From NCBI RefSeq assembly GCF_038637725.1, contig NZ_CP152052.1:1843501-1907500 (forward strand): 64,000 bases of DNA, in the 5' to 3' direction. Shown here piece after piece: positions 32,469 to 40,600 of this stretch (position 1 is the first letter of the stretch; each line of letters opens with the position of its first letter). The notes below the pieces were generated by a model. The model was given only the letters and a program-made list of their open reading frames with translations, searched no databases and was not told where the DNA came from. The position numbers were made by a program, and so were the translations under genes. The DNA comes from Psychrobacillus sp. FSL H8-0483 (GTDB lineage Bacteria; Bacillota; Bacilli; Bacillales_A; Planococcaceae).

Positions 32469-32699
32469 TTAGCTATCCTTATCAGTGATTTTAAAACCTA
32501 GGGTGTTATAATTGACGTATGTTGGCAGTACTTCCTCCTGGTTGTTTTCAGTATAGAATTCTTCTTGGATGGCAATATTTGCCTCAGCTGAAGAGCTAGC
32601 TCCTTTTTTGTAGGTAATTTTATTGTCCTCATTCACTAGTTTATTCAATTCAATGTTTGCTTCAGCTGTTTCCATATCTAAAGACTCTTCTTTTTTCAT
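32469..32699 (-). CDS. small acidic hypothetical protein, possibly sporulation-related
   Basis: 76 residues from ATG 32699 (AAGGAG 8 bases upstream; a GTG at 32708 is less well spaced). Acidic and rich in Glu, Asn and Ala, with two similar stretches, ETAEANIELN and SSAEANIAIQEE, suggesting an internal duplication. No known domain. It neighbours two coat genes on the same strand. Confidence 0.6.
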   Translation of the reverse strand: MKKEESLDMETAEANIELNKLVNEDNKITYKKGASSSAEANIAIQEEFYTENNQEEVLPTYVNYNTLGFKITDKDS

Positions 32700-32810
32700 C
32701 CTTTTCACTCCTTTAACTATCAGTATGAAACAAAAATGGAGAAAAATTCGGTATCTAACTTGATTATTAATACATTACTAAATAACTTTTGTGTGAACAG
32801 TTATTAAACT

Positions 32811-33185
32811 CATATGAAAATTAAAAACGCTCAAACTCTATAAAATTGCATAACAAAAGTGACTCAGAAAATGCTTTTTAAAAAAAAGCTGAGCACTCAG
32901 AAAGATTAGATTGAGATGCTAGGTAAATCACGAACAAACTCTATTCTTTCTAGAATAAAGGCAAGGCTAGTGCAATAACTATAGTAGGATTAATCTCCCA
33001 TGAGTGATACTCGTATTATGTGCGACAGTCTGTGATGAACCGTGGTCGTTGGAGTCAGACTAACGGCTGGGCTCTATGGCACCATAGTTCATCGACCTTC
33101 CTCTCCCAGCCGTAGTATCCTATACTCATTCTGTACACATTTTCATCCTCTGTGGTGTAGCGTTGGTTTTGCGCTACATGGATGG
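32811..33185 (+). ncRNA. candidate structured RNA, long copy 2
   Basis: A 375-nt block alignable with 4314-4689 along its length. Paired elements: AGTCTG (33027)/CAGACT (33056), pseudoknot GATGAAC (33034)/GTTCATC (33087), CTATGG/CCATAG, CGGCTGGG/CCCAGCCG, and a terminal hairpin TGTAGCG/CGCTACA before CATGGATGG. Differences from copy 1 fall on both sides of several helices, keeping pairing. The A arm right half that follows other copies is missing here (GAGAAGTAG instead). No reading frame is conserved. Unknown family. Confidence 0.65.
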
Positions 33186-33205
33186 GAGAAGTAGAGAATA
33201 TAAAT

Positions 33206-33349
33206 ATGAGTAATTTAAAAGGAGTAGTAGTACTTCAAATACAGATTTTTAGTTTAAATGAAATACAAACGATTAGATCTCAAATAATGGATTCTGCGAG
33301 GCACCTATATATAACGATTAAGGATCTAACCATTAATAAGATTATCTAA
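33206..33349 (+). CDS. possible small protein, 47 aa
   Basis: A continuous frame from ATG 33206 (MSNLKGVVVLQIQIFSLNEI then mixed residues to IKDLTINKII). The ribosome site is poor (AGAGAAT). Beta-rich and hydrophobic in part, no family. It may be chance coding in AT-rich DNA. Confidence 0.35.
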   Translation: MSNLKGVVVLQIQIFSLNEIQTIRSQIMDSARHLYITIKDLTINKII

Positions 33350-33492
33350 GTGACATTTATTTAAATGTTGCTTTTTATTTGGCTTTGTTAAAGGAAAAGG
33401 TTGATTGATTAGTCGTTAATGAGTATGGAAAATGGGTTTCCCTATTATTACTGGATATTTATGTTAAGGTATGCAAGATTGTGAAAGTGTTC

Positions 33493-33525
33493 ACTTAAAC
33501 TAACGCAGCAGTTTAGTTGAACAAG
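33493..33525 (+). repeat. cassette-junction repeat, B arm only (last before the tRNA cluster)
   Basis: TTAAACTAACGCAGCAG with TTTAGTTGAACAAG; the leader palindrome GTGAAAGTGTTCAC precedes it at 33481. Confidence 0.88.
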
Positions 33526-33613
33526 GAAGTTTGTTAAAATTGTGATATATGTATGAGAGGATTAAATGGCCATGTCGATACATCTGGTTTACAGGGAAAG
33601 GGGAAACAAATAC

Positions 33614-33793
33614 ATGTCGATTTACCATAAAGTAATTGGAGAAGGATATCCCATAGTTATGTTGCATGGTTGGACACTTGACCATCAAGTGATGTTACAT
33701 GCAATGGAACCGGTATTCGAGAAACGAAGCGGTTGGAAGAGAATATACATAGACTTACCAGGTATGGGGCATTCCGAGCCCAGCCAACTATAA
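33614..33793 (+). pseudogene. alpha/beta-hydrolase N-terminal fragment
   Basis: 59 codons from ATG 33614 (AAGGGG upstream). GEGYPIVMLHGWTLDH is the usual oxyanion-loop HGW region, and YIDLPGMGHSEPS the next conserved segment. The frame ends there, before the GxSxG nucleophile, and the tRNA cluster begins 17 bp later. About 80 per cent of the enzyme is missing, so it is a dead fragment at the array edge. Confidence 0.75.
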
Positions 33794-33809
33794 AGTTAAC
33801 TTGAATAAT

Positions 33810-33886
33810 GGCGGTTGTGGCGAAGTGGTTAACGCATCGGATTGTGATTCCGACATTCGTGGGTTCAATTCCCATCAGTCGCCCCA
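33810..33886 (+). tRNA. tRNA-His (GTG)
   Basis: Cloverleaf with anticodon GTG in the loop TTGTGAT, an extra 5' G at 33810 facing C73 as expected for tRNA-His, and an encoded CCA end at 33884-33886. Confidence 0.93.
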
Positions 33887-33919
33887 TATTCCTAAGTTGT
33901 TAACTCTTTTTTTATTTGT

Positions 33920-33996
33920 GGCGGTTGTGGCGAAGTGGTTAACGCACCGGATTGTGATTCCGGCATTCGTGGGTTCAATTCCCATCAGTCGCCCCA
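33920..33996 (+). tRNA. tRNA-His (GTG), second copy
   Basis: Almost identical to the first copy; the anticodon stem differs by a compensated pair (CCGGA/TCCGG instead of TCGGA/TCCGA). Encoded CCA at 33994-33996. Confidence 0.93.
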
Positions 33997-33997
33997 T

Positions 33998-34069
33998 TGG
34001 GGTATAGCCAAGCGGTAAGGCAACGGATTTTGATTCCGTCATGCCCTGGTTCGAATCCAGGTTCCCCAG
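33998..34069 (+). tRNA. tRNA-Gln (TTG)
   Basis: TGGGGTA/TTCCCCA acceptor, anticodon TTG in ATTTTGATT, and a normal T loop (GGTTCGAATCC). No encoded CCA; the discriminator is G. Confidence 0.92.
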
Positions 34070-34076
34070 TATTTTT

Positions 34077-34151
34077 GCGGAAGTAGTTCAGTGGTAGAAC
34101 ACCACCTTGCCAAGGTGGGGGTCGCGAGTTCGAACCTCGTCTTCCGCTCCA
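34077..34151 (+). tRNA. tRNA-Gly (GCC)
   Basis: GCGGAAG/CTTCCGC acceptor, anticodon GCC in CTTGCCAAG, and encoded CCA at the end. Confidence 0.93.
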
Positions 34152-34162
34152 AATTTTATTTA

Positions 34163-34236
34163 GGCGGCATAGCCAAGTGGTAAGGCAAAGGTCTGCAACA
34201 CCTTTATCACCGGTTCAAATCCGGTTGCCGCCTCCA
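34163..34236 (+). tRNA. tRNA-Cys (GCA)
   Basis: GGCGGCA/TGCCGCC acceptor, anticodon GCA in TCTGCAACA, and encoded CCA at the end. Confidence 0.93.
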
Positions 34237-34264
34237 ATTTTTAAAATTATAGTTTGCAACTCTT

Positions 34265-34348
34265 CTATTTGTGGCGGAATTGGCAGACGCGCGGGACTCA
34301 AAATCCCGTTCTTTCGAGAGTGTCGGTTCGGCCCCGACCACGGTATCA
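34265..34348 (+). pseudogene. tRNA-Leu (CAA), acceptor stem decayed
   Basis: From TGGCGGAATTGGCAGACGC onward the D arm, anticodon arm (loop CTCAAAA, anticodon CAA), long variable arm and T arm of a tRNA-Leu are intact. The seven bases before position 8 (CTATTTG) do not pair with the 3' side (CACGGTA), and the CCA is replaced by TCA. The acceptor appears to have been lost, probably by recombination. Confidence 0.65.
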
Positions 34349-34377
34349 AAATCATGACTTAAAGTCATACATATCAA

Positions 34378-34413
34378 GACTTTTAACTACTTGTTAGAGG
34401 TCTTTTTTGTTGT
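34378..34413 (+). terminator. terminator after the tRNA cluster
   Basis: AAGACTTTTAAC pairs with GTTAGAGGTCTT (mismatches in the middle) and ends in a T6 run. Confidence 0.7.
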
Positions 34414-34436
34414 CTAAATAAAAGGACTGAAATAAG

Positions 34437-34458
34437 CTAAAATCCCGTGCTTCGAATC
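34437..34458 (+). repeat. partial copy of the tRNA-Leu anticodon arm (possible attachment-site scar)
   Basis: AAAATCCCGTGCTTCGA resembles AAAATCCCGTTCTTTCGA in the decayed tRNA-Leu 130 bp upstream. Its position next to a dead recombinase suggests an old att site. Confidence 0.4.
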
Positions 34459-34477
34459 CCATGCATAGGCTGAGACA

Positions 34478-34979
34478 TTGAGGTACTATAAGGACAAGTT
34501 TGCAGCTACTAAGAACACTTTAAAAGAAATGAAAATTTATAAGCAACTTGTAGAACTTACACAGAAAGATATAGAAGATATAATTCTTCATCTGAAAATT
34601 AAAATTAAGATTGTAAGTATTAACACTAGGATAAGAGCTTTAAAATCATTTTATAACTTCTTATATAAGAATAAATTAGTGATGCCTAATCCTATGAAAA
34701 ATATCAAACAGTTACGCGATCGAGCAAGGGTTATTGAAACTTTAGATGATAAGGAGCTTGAACTCCTTGCAGCACATATAAAAATCAGAAACGCTTTATT
34801 GGAATTAGAGATTATGTAATATTTTTAGTGGTGTTAGATACAGGTATAAGCTATCTTCTCATATATTTCGACATACGTTTGCAAAAAGAAATATTCTAGC
34901 ATTTAGATTAGCTGCTCTTTTGGGTCATCAGGCAGAAATCAACGTTGTTCTACTTTCATTATCTAACAGACTTTTATGA
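34478..34979 (+). pseudogene. tyrosine recombinase (phage-type integrase) remnant
   Basis: From TTG 34478 the core-binding domain is readable (RYYKDKFAATKNTLKE; NTRIRALKSFYNFLYK; a PNPMKNIK linker). The frame stops at 34819. Further on, another frame keeps the HxxR box (SHIFRHTFAKRN) and LLGHQAEI, ending at 34979. The middle with the catalytic Arg and the terminal Tyr are lost. It lies beside a damaged tRNA-Leu, as expected for an element that used that tRNA. Confidence 0.75.
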
Positions 34980-35542
34980 AATTAATTCTATTCTAAAAAT
35001 GTATAACACTAAAAGAATTCTAATTAGTTAGTATTGGAAAAAATCATAGTTTTATGTATCTTCATATCGAAGTATTTTTGTGGCGCAATACTGAAAAAAT
35101 GAGTGAAAAGTAATAAAAAAAAATTCTATTTGATATTTTTACGCTTAAATATTCTATTTTGTGCAAAATTAAAAACAAAAAAATGTTATATAAATTTAGT
35201 AGTTAGTTTACGTGACAAAAGTCTATGAGTTTATAGGTCTATTAAATTTTTTGGGTTTTTGTAGGAATTTTGACTATAAGAATATGTAGTGGTATCTATT
35301 ATATTAAAGGAAAAGTTTACTAATACTTCTACCATATTATGTGATTTATGACTTTTCAAAAAAATTTGTAAATTTATTTAAAAGTAGGTTTATAAATTAG
35401 TAGGTAGAGGGTATCGGGTATTAGTTGAACTTTGAATTACTCTATTATGTCAATCTAGGAAGTATCTGTGAGGGCTTTTTGAAAGCACAACGCAGTTATT
35501 TTATAAATGCCACAAAATTTCAAGATAAGGGAGATGTATGGA
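34980..35542. other. AT-rich intergenic region upstream of the type VII locus
   Basis: No gene or repeat stands out in 560 bp. Long A and T tracts occur at 35100-35180 and 35290-35400. It presumably holds the esx operon promoter, but I could not single out -35/-10 boxes with confidence. Confidence 0.4.
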
Positions 35543-35836
35543 ATGTCAGGAATTATTCGCGTAACACCAGCTGAGTTAGATGCTATGGCTTCTCGCTACA
35601 ACCATGAATCAGGGGAGGTTGCTTCTCAAATTGGTCGCCTAGATGGCATGATCGGAGAATTGCAGTCAATGTGGGAAGGATCTTCTAGTGCTGCCTTCGC
35701 TGAGCAATATGAGAGACTTAAACCTCATTTCAATGAAATGCGTGAGTTATTAAGTGAAGTAGGTATTCAATTAAGCCGTGCTGGTCAAGCGTTGCAAGAT
35801 GCAGACCAACAAGTTGCTAGTCAAATTCGCGGATAA
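35543..35836 (+). CDS. esxA: WXG100-family secreted protein EsxA/YukE
   Basis: 97 residues from ATG 35543 (AAGGGAG upstream; the frame from 35507 has no ribosome site). Two helices joined by the WEG turn (about residue 43), with IRVTPAELDAMASRY at the start. WXG100 proteins dimerise and are exported by the type VII ATPase EssC. Head gene of the locus; a weak terminator follows, which would make esxA more abundant than the machinery genes, as in other species. Confidence 0.95.
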   Translation: MSGIIRVTPAELDAMASRYNHESGEVASQIGRLDGMIGELQSMWEGSSSAAFAEQYERLKPHFNEMRELLSEVGIQLSRAGQALQDADQQVASQIRG

Positions 35837-35863
35837 TCAATAGTTCCGCATGTCAAAATAGTA

Positions 35864-35896
35864 GAGCGTCATTCCCACTCAGGAAGGCGCTTTTTC
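35864..35896 (+). terminator. attenuating terminator between esxA and esaB
   Basis: AGCGTCATTCC pairs with GGAAGGCGCT (one bulge) and is followed by T5. It is placed to limit read-through into the secretion machinery. Confidence 0.7.
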
Positions 35897-35914
35897 CTTA
35901 ATTGGGGTGAGAGA

Positions 35915-36154
35915 ATGTATATAGAAATTACAGTAGATCTTTCTAAATACGATGGAAAAGTCTTAGATCTAAGACTTTCTGATTATTATACAATGAAAAA
36001 AATGATTGATATCGCCTGGCAGGCCAATTCTATTTCCAAAACTCCACGCGAAGGCCATTGGGTACGCGTAGTGAATAAAGATAAAATATTCCCAGGACAT
36101 TTGACGTTAGCCCATTGCGGGATAACGACTGGTGACCGAATTGAAATTATTTGA
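35915..36154 (+). CDS. esaB: EsaB/YukD ubiquitin-like type VII component
   Basis: 79 residues. MYIEITVDLSKYDGKVLDLR and the final LAHCGITTGDRIEII have the beta-grasp pattern of YukD. It is a small cytosolic accessory of firmicute type VII secretion. ATG 35915 follows GGGGTGAG, and the gene is 13 bp from essB. Confidence 0.92.
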   Translation: MYIEITVDLSKYDGKVLDLRLSDYYTMKKMIDIAWQANSISKTPREGHWVRVVNKDKIFPGHLTLAHCGITTGDRIEII

Positions 36155-36167
36155 AGGAGCTACAAAG

Positions 36168-37550
36168 ATGGCCAAACGTTCACATACATACTTAAAAAAC
36201 CGAATAGGTGCAGAAATAAATGAAGAACCGCTTAAAACTACTTTTGTCTTTCAAAAAGAGAGAGTAGGATTCAAGCGAACTGAAGAAATTATTTTTCTGA
36301 AGGAAGTTAATCCAAAAATAAAAAAAGACATAGTAATAACCGATGACGAGCTAATTATTCAAGCGGATATCCCAGCGTCCTTTAAGCGTTTTGATGTCAT
36401 TCAATCAGAGGATGAAAAATCTCGTTGGATGTTTGCTTACCAACTGGTGGAAAAGGTTTATTCGCATCCTTATCCTCGCTTAAATTTAATCGTGTCCCCG
36501 GAAAACATTGTGTATAGCCGAGGGATGGATCCTATTTTTCTTTATTATGGAGTGTTAGGGAGTTTACCGCCCTTTGAAACAAATGTTGAGCGTGTCTGGT
36601 TAGAAACAAAAGCCGTAGTTGCAGCCGCAATAGACGGCTCTTTCACATTTGAAGAGTATTTAAAGTATTCTGAGATTCTTGAACTAAAGGAAATGGGCGC
36701 TACCATTATGTCCATGAAAGAAAGTGACTCTTTACTGGACTTCATAAGTCAGCAAATGGAGCAACTAGAAGTAAAAGAACTAGAAAATGTGAAGCTCCCT
36801 CGAAAAAAGTGGAAAGTTACCAAATGGCTATCGATTGGGCTAGCGGTACTTATCATTCCAGCAATTATATTTACAATCATATATTTTGTACATGAAAAGC
36901 CAAAAACGAAAAGCTATATAGATAGTCAAGCATCCTTCCTCGGTCAAAACTACAGCCAAGTAGTAACAACTTTAAGCCCTTATAGCGTTAAGTCCATGCC
37001 ATATATTGTTCTTTACGAACTTGCGTACTCATCTGTTACCAACGAACGCTTGGATGAAGAACAAAAAGAAAATGTGCTTTCTAATATTACATTGCAAACC
37101 GATGCAGATTATTTAAGATATTGGATTTATCTCGGTCGTGGAGAGGCGGAAAATGCTGTAGATATTGCAAGAGCAATGGAAGATGGCGAGTTAATCACCT
37201 ATGCTTTGTTGAAGTTAAGAGAAGAAGTAAAGGCAGATAAAGATTTAACTGGTGAAGAAATGCAAGAACAGCTAAACGAAATTGATCAAGAAGTAGAGGA
37301 ATACGAAAAGTTAATGGAAGAAATGGAAGAACAAGAACGACAAGAACAGGAAGAACAAGAGCAGCAAGAACTAGAAAAAGAACAACAGGAACAGCAAGAA
37401 CTGGAACAAAAACAAAAAGAACAGCAAGAACTGGAACTAAAACAAAAAGAACAGCAAGAACTGGAACAAAAACAAAAAGAACAACAAGAGCTAGAAAAGA
37501 AGCAAAAGGAACAACAAGAAAAACAGCAGCAAACAGATCAAACAAAGTAA
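36168..37550 (+). CDS. essB: EssB/YukC type VII membrane component with Q/E/K-rich repeat tail
   Basis: 460 residues from ATG 36168 (AAGGAG upstream). The N-terminal half is the pseudokinase-like cytosolic domain (FKRFDVIQSEDEKSRW), one transmembrane helix lies at about 222-245 (WLSIGLAVLIIPAIIFTIIY), then the extracytoplasmic domain. The last about 75 residues are a low-complexity tail built on a ten-residue unit like QKQKEQQELE, encoded by a near-perfect 30-bp repeat at 37380-37540. Normal EssB is about 400-450 residues, so the tail explains the extra length. Confidence 0.93.
   Translation: MAKRSHTYLKNRIGAEINEEPLKTTFVFQKERVGFKRTEEIIFLKEVNPKIKKDIVITDDELIIQADIPASFKRFDVIQSEDEKSRWMFAYQLVEKVYSHPYPRLNLIVSPENIVYSRGMDPIFLYYGVLGSLPPFETNVERVWLETKAVVAAAIDGSFTFEEYLKYSEILELKEMGATIMSMKESDSLLDFISQQMEQLEVKELENVKLPRKKWKVTKWLSIGLAVLIIPAIIFTIIYFVHEKPKTKSYIDSQASFLGQNYSQVVTTLSPYSVKSMPYIVLYELAYSSVTNERLDEEQKENVLSNITLQTDADYLRYWIYLGRGEAENAVDIARAMEDGELITYALLKLREEVKADKDLTGEEMQEQLNEIDQEVEEYEKLMEEMEEQERQEQEEQEQQELEKEQQEQQELEQKQKEQQELELKQKEQQELEQKQKEQQELEKKQKEQQEKQQQTDQTK
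37380..37540 (+). repeat. 30-bp coding tandem repeats in essB
   Basis: Units of the form CAAGAACTGGAACAAAAAC plus AAAAAGAACAG repeat four to five times in frame. Such tracts expand and shrink by slippage, so the tail length probably varies among strains. Confidence 0.85.
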
Positions 37551-37600
37551 GAAATTATGGATAGTTAAAATTCTAAAGTAGTTGAAAGAAGGTGTGGCTA

Positions 37601-40600
37601 TTGCAACAACTATGGTTGTTTTACGACGAAAATTATCAGCGGATAACTCTACCAGAAAGTGACATTACATCTTTAACTATTGGTTCTGCCATAGAACATG
37701 ATATTACGATACTGACATTTCCTTTTGGGAATGGTCCTTTTACATTAAAAAAGGAGGATAATGTGCTCGTTGTTTATAGTGGAGATAAATCTTTTGGAAG
37801 GATCACAGACGATGAGGGTCTTACGATTGAACAGAAAGAAAAAGTGCTTCATTTGTATACTTCGTCTACTCCAATAACTTCTAAAACTTACTTTATAGAC
37901 TTTGACAATGAAGTTTCATTTGATACCCAATTAGAAATCGCGACATTTCAAAGACTGAAAACAAGTTTTCCAAGAGTAGAGTCTGGACATTTCTCCCTAA
38001 ATAAAATAAACGATGGATGGATTATAAAGAAAGACTTCGGCTGTCCTTTATATGTAAACGGTAAGTTAGTGGAATCTAACACGGTTCTTGCTGATGGAGA
38101 TATACTTCAGTGGGCATTCATGGAAATGAAATTACTCCAAAAAGACCTACTAGAGGTAACTGCATCAATTCCTTATGATACGAAATTATCTATTATAGAT
38201 GTTCCTGAGTCGGAAATTCTACAGATGTATCCTGATTATCGTCGTACGCCAAGAATGATTTATGACCTTCCAGATGACAAAATTTCATTAACATTTCCGA
38301 CCCAAGAAACAGATGATTCCGGAAGAGGATTATGGCTCATTATAGCTCCACCACTTGTGATGCTCGTTGTTATGGCACTTGTAGCAATTTTTATACCAAG
38401 AGGAATTTTCGTTATTATTTCAATTACAATGTTTTTAACAGTACTAGTTACCTCTACTGTTCAGTATTTCCGTGACAAAAAGAAGCATAAGCAGAATGCG
38501 GAGAAAAGGCGCCGGGTGTATAAAGCATATTTAGAGAACATGAGAGAAGAGCTTTATGAGCTTGCCGAGAAACAAAAGAAAGTGTTGAACTATCATTTCC
38601 CTAGTTTTGAAGAAATGAAACAAATGACCAATGATTTATCCAGTAGAATTTGGGAAAGATCACTTGAGAGCCATGACTTTTTAGAGTTCAGATTAGGAAC
38701 TGGAAGTGTAAAAGCTAGCTATGATATTAAACTATCCTCTGGTGATTTAGCTAATAGAGAAATAGATGATTTGCTCGAACAAGCCCAGCGAATGGAACAG
38801 GTTTACAAAGAGATTCCTTCTGCGCCAATTACAACGAAATTATCCGAAGGTATTTTAGGCTTAACTGGCAAAGAATCAGTTATTAAGCGCGAGCTACAGC
38901 AAATAATTGGTCAGTTGGCATTTTCTCAAAGTTACCATGATACAAGATTTATATATATTTTCAATCATGAGGAATATGCCGATGTAGAATGGATGAAATG
39001 GCTACCCCATTTTAAGCTGCCGCATATGCATGCTAGAGGTTTGATACATAACGAGGAAACAAGAGATCAATTATTGTCTTCGTTATATGAAATTATTCGC
39101 GAGCGAGATATAGATGATCAGAAGGGTAAAACAATATTTGCCCCACATTTAGTTTTCTTCGTTTCGGATTACTCATTGCTTGCAGAGCATGTCATCTTGG
39201 AATACTTAGAAAGCAAACATACAAAAGACCTTGGAATATCGGTTATTTTCGCAGAATCTGCTCAGGAACGAATGACTGAGAATGTGCACACACTTATTCG
39301 ATACGTAAACAAACGCGAAGGGGATATCCTCATTGAGGCAGGCAAGGCGGTAGATATTGCATTCAATTTAGACGAATTTGATGCTACGACCAACGAACGA
39401 TTTACACGAATGCTTCGAACTTTGAACCATCAAATAGGTATAAAAAACTCTATACCTAACTCGGTTAGTTTTCTAGAGATGTTCGGCGTTAAGGATATTG
39501 AGGATGTTCCAATAGCCCGAAATTGGGCATTGAACGAGTCAGCTAAATCACTTGCTGTTCCGATTGGTTTTAAAGGAAAAAATGAACTTGTTGCATTAAA
39601 TTTGCATGAGAAGGCGCATGGTCCTCATGGTTTATTAGCAGGTACAACGGGTTCGGGAAAAAGTGAATTTTTACAGACGTATATATTATCACTTGCAGTT
39701 CATTATCATCCACATGAAGTAGCTTTCTTATTGATAGACTACAAAGGTGGAGGAATGGCACAGCCTTTCAAGCATATCCCGCATTTATTGGGAACAATTA
39801 CGAATATTGAAGGCAGTAAAAACTTTAGTATGCGAGCACTTGCTTCTATAAATAGTGAGCTTAAACGAAGGCAGCGACTGTTTGATCAGTACGTCGTTAC
39901 GCATATTGATGATTACACGACACTATATAAAGAAGGAAGGGCGATGGAACCACTTCCTCATTTATTCCTCATTTCTGATGAATTTGCGGAGTTAAAACGA
40001 GAGGAACCTGAATTTATACGAGAGCTTGTGAGTACAGCTCGCATTGGAAGAAGTTTAGGAGTACATCTAATTTTAGCTACTCAAAAGCCCGGAGGAGTTA
40101 TAGACGAACAAATTTGGAGTAATGCAAGATTCCGAGTTGCATTAAAGGTACAGGATGCATCGGATAGTAAAGAAATCCTGAAAAACGGGGATGCCGCATC
40201 TATCACCGTAACGGGTCGCGGTTATCTGCAGGTTGGAAATAATGAAGTGTATGAGCTATTCCAATCTGCATGGAGCGGGGCCCCTTACAAGGAAGAAGTG
40301 CTAGAGGGAGAAGATGACGTGGCAATTGTCACAGATCTCGGCTTGTACCCACTTTCTGGTATAGCAACAAATGTGAAAAAGAAATCTAGAGGAATGACAG
40401 AAATGGAAGCAGTGACAGCGAAAATTGCGGAGACAACTGCTGATTTGAATATTCGAAAAGTAGCCAGTCCTTGGTTAGAGCCATTAGGATTCCGTCTTGA
40501 AAAGCAATTAGATGTATCTACTAGTCAATTTGGTTTTCCTATAGGAATGATTGACGAACCAGATAAACAAAGTCAGACACCAATTACTTATAACTGGACG

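Noticed and set aside
33657-34362. Frames running through the tRNA cluster
   Set aside because: Open only because tRNA genes are GC-richer; the cloverleaf structures explain the sequence.
37195-37545. A 116-codon Val/Leu-rich minus-strand frame
   Set aside because: Antisense shadow of the Q/E/K repeat tract in essB.
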